Positions 31,033-41,400 of a stretch of DNA of 64,000 nt are shown piece by piece. Within the stretch, counting starts at the first letter, position 1, and each line of letters opens with the position of its first letter. The translations under genes and the position numbers were made by a program. Source of the stretch: Mycolicibacterium neoaurum. Lineage in GTDB: Bacteria > Actinomycetota > Actinomycetes > Mycobacteriales > Mycobacteriaceae. The DNA is taken from contig NZ_JAQIIX010000001.1 in NCBI RefSeq assembly GCF_036946495.1, positions 806,001 through 870,000 of the forward strand, read 5' to 3'. The notes under the pieces are model-generated. The model had not been told where the DNA came from. It saw nothing but the letters and a program-made list of their open reading frames with translations, and did not search any database.

Positions 31033-32063
31033 CAGGCACCCACCCCGAACGGCAGCGAGAACCGCACGTCACCTTCGACCATGTCACGCATGTCCGGAAT
31101 ACCGTTGCGGAACTGCAGAGTTCGCTCCAATCCCATACCGAAGGCGAAGCCGGAGTATTCGGCCGGGTCGATACCGCAGGCGCGCAGCACATTCGGGTTC
31201 ACCATGCCGCAGCCACCCCACTCGACCCAGCCCGGGCCGCCCTTCTTGTTCTCGAACCACACGTCCACCTCGGCCGACGGCTCGGTGAACGGGAAGAAAT
31301 GCGGCCGGAACCTCGTCCGCCCGGCCGGGCCGAACTCGGCGCGCGCCAGCGCGTCCAGGGTGCCGCGCAGATTGGCCATCGTCAGGCCCTTGTCGACGGC
31401 CAGACCCTCGACCTGATGGAAGACCGGGGTGTGGGTGGCGTCGAGCTCGTCGGTCCGAAACGTGCGCCCCAGCGAGATGATGTAGACCGGCAGTTCGCGT
31501 TCCAGCAGCGCACGAATCTGCACCGGCGACGTGTGTGTGCGCAGCACCTGACGCGATCCCTCGGGTGCGATCTGGAAGGTGTCCTGCTCGCTTCGCGCCG
31601 GATGGTCGGGCGGGAAGTTCAGCGCGTCGAAGTTGAACTGCTCGGTCTCGACCTCCGGTCCCTCGGCCAGCTCCCAGCCCATCGCCACGAAGGTGTCGGC
31701 GATCCGCTCGGTGAGCAGCGTGATGGGGTGTCGCGCGCCGACCGGGCGTCGGGTCGATGGCAACGTCACGTCGATGCGTTCGGCGACGAGCACCGCGGCA
31801 TCGCGCTCGGCACGCAATGCGGCCAGCCGCTCGTCGAAGCTCTGCTGCGCCTCGGTGCGCGCGATGTTGACCCGCTTGCCCGCGTCGGCGCGTTCGGTCT
31901 TGGGCAGGGCGCCCAGCGCCTGACGGGCCATGGCGATCGGGGAACGGTCCCCGAGATGTTCGGTCTTCGCTCTGGCCAGCGCGTCGAGGTCCGCGGCGGC
32001 GTCGAAGGCCTGCCGGGCCGCAGCAACTGCGCTGATCAGGGCATCTTCTGAGAGCTCCGTCAC
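31032..32063 (-). CDS. pheS: Phenylalanyl-tRNA synthetase alpha subunit
   Basis: The catalytic subunit of PheRS, 343 residues: an N-terminal coiled coil (residues 1-90) and a class II core with motif 2 (HTPVFHQVEGLAVDKGL) and motif 3 (FAFGMGLERTLQFRNGIPDM). The start is GTG at 32061-32063 (MTELSEDALIS). The adenylate cyclase gene ends 36 bases upstream. Confidence 0.97.
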   Translation of the reverse strand: MTELSEDALISAVAAARQAFDAAADLDALARAKTEHLGDRSPIAMARQALGALPKTERADAGKRVNIARTEAQQSFDERLAALRAERDAAVLVAERIDVTLPSTRRPVGARHPITLLTERIADTFVAMGWELAEGPEVETEQFNFDALNFPPDHPARSEQDTFQIAPEGSRQVLRTHTSPVQIRALLERELPVYIISLGRTFRTDELDATHTPVFHQVEGLAVDKGLTMANLRGTLDALARAEFGPAGRTRFRPHFFPFTEPSAEVDVWFENKKGGPGWVEWGGCGMVNPNVLRACGIDPAEYSGFAFGMGLERTLQFRNGIPDMRDMVEGDVRFSLPFGVGA

Positions 32064-32099
32064 CCGGCGATCATAGGTGATGGCCCGTTGAGAGCGACG

Positions 32100-33002
32100 T
32101 CACGCACCCTCTCCACCGTCCGGGGCGGTTTCGGCGGCCGCCGACTTCGACAACGGCTTGACCCAGTACATGACCAGGTCCTCGGGCACCCCGCTGGGCT
32201 TGGTGGCGAACAACTGCTTACGCACCCGTTTGACCGAGATCCCGAGCGCGGCCAGGGCCTCGACACCACCGACCGCGTCCACCGTGGTGTGCGAGATGAC
32301 GAGTCCGCCGCGGGTCGCCCGCTCCATCACCCGTGCGGCGATGTTGACGTCCACACCCAGCCAGTCCGACCCGATGCGGTGTGGGTGGCCGGTGTGGATG
32401 CCGGCCCGCATGCGCGGCGTGTACCCGTCGACCTCGACGGACTGCACGGCGTCCAGGGCCGCGAGCACCGCACGGACCGCGGTGCTCGGATCGGTGAAAA
32501 CGATCATCGCGCCGTCGCCCATGCGTTTGACGATGTGTCCGCCCTGGACCAGCAGCGGCGGCTCGGTGACCTGTGCGACGCGGCGCAGCAGTCGCAGGGT
32601 GGCGTCGTCGCCGGCGCGCAAGGACCATGCCGAGAACCCGACCAGATCCGTGAAGACCAACGTCATCTCCCGGTTGGCCGGCTTGCCCGAGACGCGCTCG
32701 GTGAGCGCCTGCCAGACCTGCAGTGCGCCGAGGCTGATCTCCCGGGAGACGGCCTCGCGCTCGAGCAGTCGGTCGGCGGCCCGGGCGGCGGCGCGCGGGC
32801 CACCCTCGCCGGCGGCCGACAGCGGGTCGCCGAACTCAGGATCACCGGGCAGTGCGCGCCGCGCACGCCTGATCATCGCCACCACACCGGGGTGGTGATT
32901 GGTCGCCGACAGCCATCCGAACGGACCGGGAGGGCGCGGTATCTCCGGCGGCGACACCGCCGGGGTGTGCGCTGACCGTTCCTCGAACGATTCGGCAGCC
33001 AC
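32100..33002 (-). CDS. Class III adenylate/guanylate cyclase (Rv1647 type)
   Basis: A 300-residue cyclase making cAMP. The N-terminal 100 residues have a Pro-rich head and a helical segment, then comes the catalytic domain: metal aspartates in VFTDLVGFSAW and KRMGDGAMIVF, and the transition-state region DWLGVDVNIAARVMERA. It lies next to pheS, like the biochemically active adenylate cyclase Rv1647. No membrane helix is predicted, so it is probably cytosolic. A universal stress protein of the cAMP-binding type lies about 23 kb away in the same window. Confidence 0.92.
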   Translation of the reverse strand: MAAESFEERSAHTPAVSPPEIPRPPGPFGWLSATNHHPGVVAMIRRARRALPGDPEFGDPLSAAGEGGPRAAARAADRLLEREAVSREISLGALQVWQALTERVSGKPANREMTLVFTDLVGFSAWSLRAGDDATLRLLRRVAQVTEPPLLVQGGHIVKRMGDGAMIVFTDPSTAVRAVLAALDAVQSVEVDGYTPRMRAGIHTGHPHRIGSDWLGVDVNIAARVMERATRGGLVISHTTVDAVGGVEALAALGISVKRVRKQLFATKPSGVPEDLVMYWVKPLSKSAAAETAPDGGEGA

Positions 33003-33224
33003 AGCGCCACCCTAGGTGGCACCGCCGGTACCGGCAACGACGTTGCGCAACGAGCTTGCTCACATCGCGCCATGCCCAGGGAATGTCCTGGTCACGGCGG
33101 TGTGGCAACGGTATCGCCGACCGGTAACGACGCGGCACACCTGCGCGCAGTGTCATGGACAACGCGTGTTGTCAGGCATATCGTGGCCGGACACCGTGGT
33201 TTTCGAGGCTCGACGAGGACGCCC

Positions 33225-34262
33225 ATGACCGCTGCATCCGCCGGTACCGACCGGACCGCTGTTCCCAAGCCGATACCGCTCGGCCCCGACTCGTTGACCT
33301 GGAGGTATTTCGGCGACCTGCGCACCGGGCTGCTCGGCGTGTGGATCGGCGCGATCCAGAACATGTACCCCGAGCTCGGCGCGGGCGTGGAAGATCATTC
33401 GATCCTGCTGCGCGAGCCGTTGCAGCGCGTCGCCCGTTCCGTGTACCCGATCATGGGTGTCGTCTACGACGGTGACCGCGCGGCGGACACCGGCGCGCAG
33501 ATCAAGAGTTTCCACCACGACATCAAGGGTGTGGACGGCCAGGGGCGCCGCTATCACGCTCTGAATCCCGAGACCTTCTATTGGGCCCACGCGACCTTCT
33601 TCATGCTGATCATCAAGACCGCCGAGTACTTCTGCGGAGGACTCACCGAGGCGGAGAAGCGTCAACTCTTCGACGAGCATGTCCAGTGGTACCGGATGTA
33701 CGGCATGAGCATGCGCCCCGTGCCGGGCTCCTGGGAGGAGTTCTGCGAGTACTGGGATCACAAGTGCCGCGAGGAACTTGAGATCAACAAGGCCACCCTG
33801 GACATCTTCTCGATCCGGATTCCCAAGCCCTGGTTCGTGTTGATACCGACCCCGGTGTGGGATCAGCTCTTCAGGCCGCTCGTCGGCGCCCAACGCTGGG
33901 TGGCCGCCGGGGTGTTCGACCCGGCCCTTCGCGAGAGGGCCGGGATGCGCTGGACCGCCGGCGACGAGATCATCCTGCGACTGCTCGGCAAGGCCGTCGA
34001 ACTCGCGTTCGTCGCGGTCCCCGACGAGATCCGGCTGCATCCGCGGGCGGTGTCGGCCTACCGGCGGGCCGGCGGGCGCATCGCCGCCGATGCCCCGCTG
34101 GTGGAGGCGCCGGGCTTCATGGCTCCCCCGCCCGATCGTCGAGGTCTGCCGATGCACTACCAACCCCCGCACAAGTCACTGCTCGACCGTGCGGGCTCAC
34201 TGCTGCACACCACATTCTCGCTGGCCGGTTTGCGTCCGGCCGCCAAACGGAAGGCTGCCTGA
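33225..34262 (+). CDS. Oxygenase MpaB-like / DUF2236 family protein
   Basis: A 345-residue protein of the DUF2236 family (oxygenase MpaB, latex-clearing-protein-like haem fold). Typical segments are PEVGAGV-like PELGAGVEDHS, RVARSVYPIMGVVYD, IKGVDGQGRRYHALNPETF with WAHATFF, and the EYFCGGLTEAEKRQLFDE stretch. The substrate is unknown. The ATG at 33225-33227 was chosen over an upstream ATG because the added residues are not family-like. It lies next to the cyclase and is followed 4 bases later by an acyl-CoA dehydrogenase gene, so the two are probably cotranscribed. It corresponds to Rv1645c in position and type. Confidence 0.88.
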   Translation: MTAASAGTDRTAVPKPIPLGPDSLTWRYFGDLRTGLLGVWIGAIQNMYPELGAGVEDHSILLREPLQRVARSVYPIMGVVYDGDRAADTGAQIKSFHHDIKGVDGQGRRYHALNPETFYWAHATFFMLIIKTAEYFCGGLTEAEKRQLFDEHVQWYRMYGMSMRPVPGSWEEFCEYWDHKCREELEINKATLDIFSIRIPKPWFVLIPTPVWDQLFRPLVGAQRWVAAGVFDPALRERAGMRWTAGDEIILRLLGKAVELAFVAVPDEIRLHPRAVSAYRRAGGRIAADAPLVEAPGFMAPPPDRRGLPMHYQPPHKSLLDRAGSLLHTTFSLAGLRPAAKRKAA

Positions 34263-34266
34263 CTCG

Positions 34267-35505
34267 ATGCTGGAATGGTCTGATGTCGATATCGCCGTGC
34301 GTGATGCGGTGCGCGAGTTCGTCGACAAGGAGATACGGCCCCACATCGACGCGCTCGAAAGCGGCGATATGGAGCCCTATCCCATCGTCCGTAAACTGTT
34401 CGCCACCTTCGGCATCGATGCGATGGCACGGGAATCGTTGGAGCGCAGGCTGTCCCGGCTGCGCGATGGCGGATCGGGTGGCCAGCCGAAAGCCTCTAGC
34501 GGCATGTTCGGTGGCGGTGCCGACCAGGCGGGCATGGGTTTTGTGCTCATCAGCGAGCTCTGTCGGGTGTCGATGGGGCTCGTCACCGGGCTCGGCGTCA
34601 GCCTCGGGCTGACGGTGCCGACCATCCAGAGTCGGGGCACCCTGGCCCAGCAGGAACGCTGGCTGCCCGGGCTGGTCACCTACGAGAAGATCGGCGCGTG
34701 GGCGATCACCGAGCCCGATTCGGGTTCCGATGCCTTCGGTGGCATGAAGTCCTATGTCGTGCGCGACGGTGACGATTACATCCTCAACGGGCAGAAGACG
34801 TTCATCACCAACGGCCCCGATGCCGATGTGGTGGTGGTGTACGCCAAGCTCGACTCCGGCGATGGGACGGGCCGGCGTGACCGTAAGGTCCTCACCTTCG
34901 TGCTGGATCGCGGCATGGAGGGTTTTGTGCAGTCGAAACCGTTCCAGAAGATGGGTATTCATTCCTCCCGCACCGGTGAGTTGTTCTTCAACAATGTGCG
35001 GCTGGGACGCGACCGGCTCCTCGGCGAGACCGAGAACACCGCCGCAGGTGACGGCAGGGACAGTGCCCGCTCCAACTTCTCGGCCGAACGGATCGGCGTG
35101 GCGGCGATGGCACTCGGGGTGATCGAGGAGTGCCTGCGGCTGTCGGTGGATTATGCGAAGACGCGGTTCCTGTGGGGCAAGGAGATCGGACAGTTCCAGT
35201 TGATCCAGCTCAAGCTGGCCAATATGGAGGTGGCTCGGATGAACGTGCGCAACATGCTGTTCCGGGTGATCGAGTCCGCTCAGAAGGGCTCCCCCATCTC
35301 GTTGGCCGAAGCCTCGGCCATCAAGTGGTATTGCTCGCAGGCCGCCACCGATGTCGCCATGGAGGCCGTTCAGCTGTTCGGCGGCAACGGATACATGACG
35401 GAGTACCGCGTGGAGCAGCTGGCCCGCGATGCGAAGTCGCTGATGATCTATGCGGGATCCAACGAGGTGCAGATCACCCATGTCGCCAAGGGTTTGCTCG
35501 CCTGA
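34267..35505 (+). CDS. Acyl-CoA dehydrogenase family protein
   Basis: A 412-residue FAD-dependent acyl-CoA dehydrogenase-like enzyme. Signature segments are AWAITEPDSGSDAFGGMKS (FAD/substrate region), LNGQKTFITNG, and QLFGGNGYMTEYRVEQLARDAK at the C-terminus. The C-terminal YAGSNEVQITHVAKGL is where isovaleryl-type enzymes have IYEGTNEIQ; the usual Glu base seems to be replaced by Ala/Gly (YAGSNE), so the base may lie elsewhere or the enzyme may be specialised. It follows the DUF2236 gene by 4 bases. Confidence 0.9.
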   Translation: MLEWSDVDIAVRDAVREFVDKEIRPHIDALESGDMEPYPIVRKLFATFGIDAMARESLERRLSRLRDGGSGGQPKASSGMFGGGADQAGMGFVLISELCRVSMGLVTGLGVSLGLTVPTIQSRGTLAQQERWLPGLVTYEKIGAWAITEPDSGSDAFGGMKSYVVRDGDDYILNGQKTFITNGPDADVVVVYAKLDSGDGTGRRDRKVLTFVLDRGMEGFVQSKPFQKMGIHSSRTGELFFNNVRLGRDRLLGETENTAAGDGRDSARSNFSAERIGVAAMALGVIEECLRLSVDYAKTRFLWGKEIGQFQLIQLKLANMEVARMNVRNMLFRVIESAQKGSPISLAEASAIKWYCSQAATDVAMEAVQLFGGNGYMTEYRVEQLARDAKSLMIYAGSNEVQITHVAKGLLA

Positions 35506-35562
35506 CTTCGGGCCGCCATGACAACCTGACCTCCTTGGCCTCAGCGATAACGCGACTCGCCT

Positions 35563-35656
35563 CGTCATGACTGAACTCAGGTAGACGTTCGGCCCATCTG
35601 ACCTACACCAGCGCAGCCGGACAAACACCTGGCCCGTCATGACTGAACTCAGGTAG
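35563..35656. repeat. Two 22-base direct repeats in a convergent intergenic region
   Basis: CGTCATGACTGAACTCAGGTAG occurs identically (22 bases) at 35563-35584 and 35635-35656, a 72-base period. The last base of the second copy touches the stop codon of the rRNA methyltransferase gene. Each copy contains the palindromes GTCATGAC and CTGA-AC-TCAG. A weaker third copy starts near 35513. The region lies between convergent genes, so terminator, tandem duplication or protein-binding roles are possible. Confidence 0.75.
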
Positions 35657-36439
35657 TCAGGACAGCGCCCGGGAACTCTCGTAGAGGCAGATCGCGGCGG
35701 CGGCAGCCACATTGAGACTCTCCGCGCCGCCCTTCATCGGGATCTGCACCCGTACATCGGCGGCCGCGGCCACATCGCTGGGCAGTCCGTGGGCCTCCGA
35801 GCCGAACAGCCATGCCGTCGGCACGTCGAGTCTGAGGGTCGCCAGCGAGGCCTCACCGTCCAACGTGGTGGCCATCACCACCAGGCCGGCATGGACGAGC
35901 TCCGATATCAGTGCCAAGGTGTCGGCCGCGGACACCACCGGCACCGAGAAGATGCTGCCCGCCGATGCGCGTAGGCATTTCGCGTTGTAGGGGTCGACGC
36001 TGTTGCCTGCCAGGATCAGCGCATCGGCACCCATCGCGTCGGCGAGACGGATCAGGGTCCCGGCGTTACCAGGATCGGAGGTCTCCACGGCGACCGCCAC
36101 CAGGCGCGGATCGCCGGAGAGTAGGTCCGGCAGCGACACCTCGGGAATGCGGCAGACCGCCACCAGTCCGACGGGAGTCACGGTGTCCGACAGCGCCTTT
36201 GCGGCCTTGTCGGTCACGATGTGGGCCGGGGTGTCGGCCAGCAGGGATGCGAAGCGAACCGCTGCATCTTCGGTGACGAACACCTCGGAAACGACTCCGC
36301 GCCGCAACGCCGCCTCGACGAGGTTGGGTCCCTCGGCGAGAAAGCGTGCGGCGCGGCGACGTTCGACAGGTCGCTGCAGCTTGATCGCTGCGGCTACCCG
36401 ATCTGCGCGCTCGGTGAGCGGCGTGGAGAAGCCACTCAT
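35657..36439 (-). CDS. tsnR: SpoU/TrmH-family RNA 2'-O-methyltransferase
   Basis: A 260-residue SPOUT methyltransferase with an N-terminal L30e-like RNA-binding domain (residues 1-100) and a knotted catalytic domain. SpoU motif 1 is TSDPGNAGTLIRLADAMGA, motif 2 AWLFGSEAHGLP, and motif 3 IPMKGGAESLNVAAAAAI. It is placed next to rplT as Rv1644 (annotated tsnR) is. The rRNA target cannot be told from sequence. Confidence 0.92.
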   Translation of the reverse strand: MSGFSTPLTERADRVAAAIKLQRPVERRRAARFLAEGPNLVEAALRRGVVSEVFVTEDAAVRFASLLADTPAHIVTDKAAKALSDTVTPVGLVAVCRIPEVSLPDLLSGDPRLVAVAVETSDPGNAGTLIRLADAMGADALILAGNSVDPYNAKCLRASAGSIFSVPVVSAADTLALISELVHAGLVVMATTLDGEASLATLRLDVPTAWLFGSEAHGLPSDVAAAADVRVQIPMKGGAESLNVAAAAAICLYESSRALS

Positions 36440-36450
36440 TCAGCGGTGTC

Positions 36451-36840
36451 TCAGGCGGCTTCGCCCGACGGCGCGTTGACATCCTCGGGCAGGGCCGCCT
36501 TGGCGACCTCGACCAGAGCGGTGAACGCGGCCGCGTCGCTGACGGCGATCTCGGCCAGGTTCTTGCGATCCACCTCGACGCCGGCGGCCTTGAGGCCCTG
36601 GATCAGGCGGTTGTAGGTGATGTCGTTGGCGCGGGCGGCGGCGTTGATGCGCGAGATCCACAGCTTGCGGAACTCACCCTTGCGCGCGCGGCGGTCGCGG
36701 TAGGCGTAGGTGAGCGAGTGGAGCTGCTGCTCCTTGGCCTTGCGGTAGAGCCGCGAACGCTGTCCGCGATAGCCCTTGGACGCCTTGAGTACTGTGCGCC
36801 GCTTCTTCTGAGCGTTGACTGCGCGCTTCACGCGTGCCAT
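36451..36840 (-). CDS. rplT: 50S ribosomal protein L20
   Basis: 129 residues with the typical basic N-terminus MARVKRAVNAQKKRRTVLKA, GQRSRLYRKAKEQ and the conserved RDRRARKGEFRKLWI segment. L20 starts 50S assembly and represses its own operon in many bacteria. It is the last ribosomal gene of infC-rpmI-rplT. Confidence 0.97.
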   Translation of the reverse strand: MARVKRAVNAQKKRRTVLKASKGYRGQRSRLYRKAKEQQLHSLTYAYRDRRARKGEFRKLWISRINAAARANDITYNRLIQGLKAAGVEVDRKNLAEIAVSDAAAFTALVEVAKAALPEDVNAPSGEAA

Positions 36841-36889
36841 GAGAGTGTTCCTTGTCTAACGGGGTGAAAGTTGGTCGGTGAAGCGGTGA

Positions 36890-37084
36890 TTAGCCGTTCA
36901 GCAGCTTCTTGACGCGCTTGGTGTCATTGGCGGCCACCACGGTGCGGCCGTCGAGGCGACGGGTCTGCTTGCTCGGCTTGTGCTCGAGCAGGTGGCGCTT
37001 ACCGGCCTTCTGGCGGACAACCTTGCCGCTTCCGGTGACGCGGAAGCGCTTGGATGCGCCGCTGTGGGTCTTTGCCTTGGGCAT
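36890..37084 (-). CDS. rpmI: 50S ribosomal protein L35
   Basis: 64 residues starting MPKAKTHSGASKRFRVTGSG, the standard L35 sequence, with the C-terminal NDTKRVKKLLN. It lies between infC and rplT with short gaps (24 and 49 bases). Confidence 0.97.
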   Translation of the reverse strand: MPKAKTHSGASKRFRVTGSGKVVRQKAGKRHLLEHKPSKQTRRLDGRTVVAANDTKRVKKLLNG

Positions 37085-37108
37085 GTTGTCCTCAGTTCGT
37101 GTGGTGAA

Positions 37109-37720
<612 letters not shown>

Positions 37721-37804
37721 GGGGCCTCCTACGTTGTCTTCTCGTGCCACGACCGTGTGGAATACCGGGTCAGTAGCGGAGCAACACCACGCCATCAGCA
37801 GAAA

Positions 37805-37868
37805 GGCCCTGCATATAGCAGGGCCCGATGCCGACCGATCACGGCTCTCGCCGTCTGCGTAAACGCAG
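37805..37868 (-). promoter_or_regulatory. Structured infC leader with terminator-like hairpin
   Basis: In transcription order on the minus strand there are three adjacent stems: CTGCG/CGCAG (37855-37868), ACGGC/GCCGT (37841-37854), and the stronger GGCCCTGC/GCAGGGCC (37805-37825). The last is followed by TTTCT. It looks like an intrinsic terminator about 85 bases before the infC start, which would allow attenuation. Farther upstream, 37875-37888 is a perfect 14-base palindrome and 37899-37924 a 10-bp stem with one bulge. These fill the 271-base gap between infC and the divergent DUF1844 gene. Confidence 0.55.
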
Positions 37869-37991
37869 AACAGAGCATCCGCGGATGCCTGTGACCGGAC
37901 CGCTGGACCGGTACGGTCAGCGGTGGGAGCGGGACTCCACTTACTGTCCCTGGCGTTCGCCGGGACGGTCGATCATGCCACTCTATCAGGC

Positions 37992-38351
37992 ATGACCGAC
38001 GATCAGAAAACTCAGTCCGCCGAAGACCCGCAGGTGAGAGAGCTCGCGGAAATCCCGGCGGTCGAGGTGATCACCCGTTCGGCGGTGATGTTGATGAGCG
38101 CGGCCGCCGAAAAGCTGGGCCTGGCGTCCGAGGATCCCGACGAAAGCCCGCACCGCGACCTCGACGAAGCGCGCCGTCTGATCACCGCGCTGGCGGGCCT
38201 GGTGACCGCCTCCGCGGAGTTCCTCGGGTTGCACGCCGGTCCGCTGCGCGATGGGCTCAAGAGCCTGCAGCTGGCGTTCCGCGAGGCCAGTGCCGCACCC
38301 GAGGAGCCGGGACACGGTCCCGGTGAGAAGTACACCGGCCCGGTCTGGTGA
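37992..38351 (+). CDS. DUF1844 family protein
   Basis: A 119-residue acidic, helical cytosolic protein beginning MTDDQKTQSAEDPQVRELAE, with the DUF1844 core IPAVEVITRSAVMLMSAAAEKLGL and DLDEARRLITALAGLV. Its function is unknown in any organism that I know of. It is divergent from infC and upstream of lysX on the same strand. The ATG at 37992-37994 begins the family-like sequence. Confidence 0.85.
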   Translation: MTDDQKTQSAEDPQVRELAEIPAVEVITRSAVMLMSAAAEKLGLASEDPDESPHRDLDEARRLITALAGLVTASAEFLGLHAGPLRDGLKSLQLAFREASAAPEEPGHGPGEKYTGPVW

Positions 38352-38424
38352 TCGCCACCCCGACACACCACCCGGGGCCCCGAGAATCACCCGTCCCGTC
38401 CGGTTAGCGCATATTCTCGCGCCC

Positions 38425-41400
38425 ATGACGGCCACCTCAGCTGTGCCCTCGCCCCATCCTGCGGCGACACCCCGTCGGCCATCGGGTTTCGCCTGGGTTC
38501 CCACCGCGGCGGGCTGGATCGTCGGGGTCATCGCCACGCTGTCGTTGGTGGCGAGCATCTCGCCGTTCGTCCGCGCCGTGATCCGGATTCCGCGCGAGTT
38601 CGTCAACGACTACATCTTCAACTTCCCCGACACCAGCTTCGCGTGGGCCTTCGTGCTGGCGTTGCTGGCTGCTGCGCTGGCCGCCCGCAAGAGCATCGCG
38701 TGGTGGATCCTGGTGTTCTACATGGTCAGCGCCGCCGCGCTGAACGTCGCCGACCTGGTGACCGGCGACGAGACCGTCATGGAGGACATCGGCGAGATCA
38801 TCGGCCTGGTGTTCCATCTGGCATCCATCGGATTCCTGGTGCTGGCGCGTCACGAGTTCTGGGCCAAGGTGCGCCGCGGCGCGCTGATCAAGGCGGTGGG
38901 CACGCTGGTGGCCGGGATGACGGTGGGCATCCTGATCGGCTGGGGCCTGCTCGAATTGTTCCCCGGTTCCCTGGAGCCCGACTACCGACTCGGTTACGCC
39001 GCCAACCGGGTGGTCGCGTTCTCGGGCGTCGACGCAGAGGTCTTCGACGGCCAGCACCCTGGAGTTCTCGTCCGAGCATTGCTCGGCCTCTTCGGCGCAC
39101 TGGCACTGATGGTCGCGGCCATCGTGCTGTTCCGCTCCCAGCGCGCGACCAATGCGCTGACCGGCGAGGACGAGTCGGCGATCCGAGGCCTGCTGGAGCT
39201 GTACGGCAAGAACGACTCGCTCGGATACTTCGCGACACGACGCGACAAGTCGGTGATCTTTGCGCCCAACGGCCGCGCCGCCATCACCTATCGGGTCGAG
39301 GTGGGGGTCTGCCTGGCCAGCGGTGACCCCGTGGGCGATCCGCGGGCCTGGCCCGCGGCCATCGGAGCCTGGCTCAAGCTGTGCGAGACCTACGGTTGGG
39401 CGCCCGGTGTGATGGGTGCCAGCACGACCGCGGCCGAGGCGTTCCGCGAGGCGGGACTCAACGCCGTGGAACTCGGCGACGAGGCGATTCTGCATCCCGA
39501 CCGGTTCAAACTCTCGGGACCGGACATGAAACCCGTGCGCCAGGCCGTGACCCGCGCGCGCCGGGCCGGGCTGACGGTGCGCATCCGCAGGCACCGCGAT
39601 CTCACCGCCGATGCCATGGCCATGGTGATCGCCAGAGCCGACGAATGGCGGGACACCGAAACCGAGCGTGGCTTCTCGATGGCGCTCGGACGGCTCGGCG
39701 ATCCGGCCGATGGCGACTGCCTGCTGGTCGAGGCGGTGTCCGAGGGCTCGGCGGACGGCTCCGAGGATCAGGTCGTGGCGATGCTGTCGTTGGTGCCCTG
39801 GGGCTCCAACGGCGTGTCACTGGACGTCATGCGTCGGTCCCCGCAGTCCCCCAACGGCACCATCGAGCTGATGGTCAGCGAGTTGTGCCTGCAGGCTGAG
39901 GATCTCGGGGTCACGCGGATCTCGCTGAACTTTGCGATGTTCCGATCGGCGTTCGAGCAGGGTGCCCAGCTGGGCGCCGGGCCGGTGGCCCGGCTCTGGC
40001 GGGCGTTGCTGGTGTTCTTCTCCCGCTGGTGGCAGCTGGAGACGCTGTACCGGTCCAACATGAAGTATCAGCCCGAGTGGGTGCCGCGCTACGCCTGTTA
40101 CGAAGAGACACGCGAGATCCCGCGTGTCGGAGTGGCATCGGTGATCGCCGAGGGTTTCCTGATCCTGCCCTTCTCGCGGCGCAAGGAACACACCGGCGAA
40201 CATGTCGCGGCCCCCAAGGCTCTGGTGGACAGCGGCGTGCTGCACGAAGACGGCACCGCACCCGATGCCAGCTCGATGGCCCACGATCTGCCCGGCGCGC
40301 AGGAAAACCGGTTGCCCGAGCAGGTCCGGGTCCGGATGGCCAAGCTGAAATCCTTGCAGGACAGCGGGATCGATGCCTATCCGGTCGGCGAGGCGCCCAG
40401 CCACACGGTGGACCAGGCGTTGGCGACCACCGCCCCTGACGAGACCGTCACGGTGGCGGGCCGGATCCTGCGACTCCGCGATTACGGCGGGGTACTGTTC
40501 GTCCAGCTGCGAGACTGGTCGGCCGAAGTGCAGTTGCTGCTGGATGATTCGCGGTTGACCCAGGGGCGCAACTCCGATTTCACGGCTGCGATCGACCTCG
40601 GCGATCTGATCGAGGTCACCGGAACCATGGGCCACAGCCGCAACGGGACACCGTCGCTTTTGGTGACCAGATGGCGCCTGATCGGCAAATGCCTGCGCCC
40701 GCTGCCCGACAAGTGGAAGGGCCTGACCGACCCGGAGGCCCGGGTCCGCACCCGCTACGTCGACCTGGCCATCAACACCGATGCGCGGGACCTGATCACC
40801 GCCCGCAGCCGGATCCTGCACGCCATCCGGGAGACCTTGGTGGGCAAGGGTTTCCTCGAGGTGGAGACGCCCATCCTGCAGCAAATCCACGGCGGCGCGA
40901 ACGCCCGCCCGTTCATCACCCACATCAATGCCTACGATCTGGACCTGTATCTGCGGATCGCGCCGGAGTTGTACCTCAAACGGTTGTGCGTCGGTGGTGT
41001 CGAGCGCGTCTTCGAGCTGGGCCGCGCTTTCCGTAACGAAGGGGTGGACTTCAGCCACAACCCCGAATTCACGCTGTTGGAGGCCTATCAGGCGCATGCC
41101 GACTACAACGTCTGGATGCACGGCTGCCGTGAACTGATCCAGAACGCCGCCCAAGCCGCCAACGGGTCCCAGGTGGTGATGCGCCCCGGCGCCGACGGCG
41201 CCCTGGAAGCGGTGGACATCTCCGGGGACTGGCCGGTCAAAACTGTCCACGGCGCGGTGTCGGAGGCCCTGGGCACCACCATCGACCCGGAGACCGACCT
41301 ACAGACGCTGCGCCATCTGTGCGACGGCGCCGGGGTGCCCTACCTGACGCACTGGGACGCCGGCGCGGTGGTGCTGGAACTCTACGAACGACTGGTCGAA

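Noticed and set aside
38251..38424. An upstream start for lysX that would add 58 residues
   Set aside because: The added part overlaps the DUF1844 gene in another frame and is Arg/Ser/Pro-rich; ATG at 38425 starts the family-like sequence.
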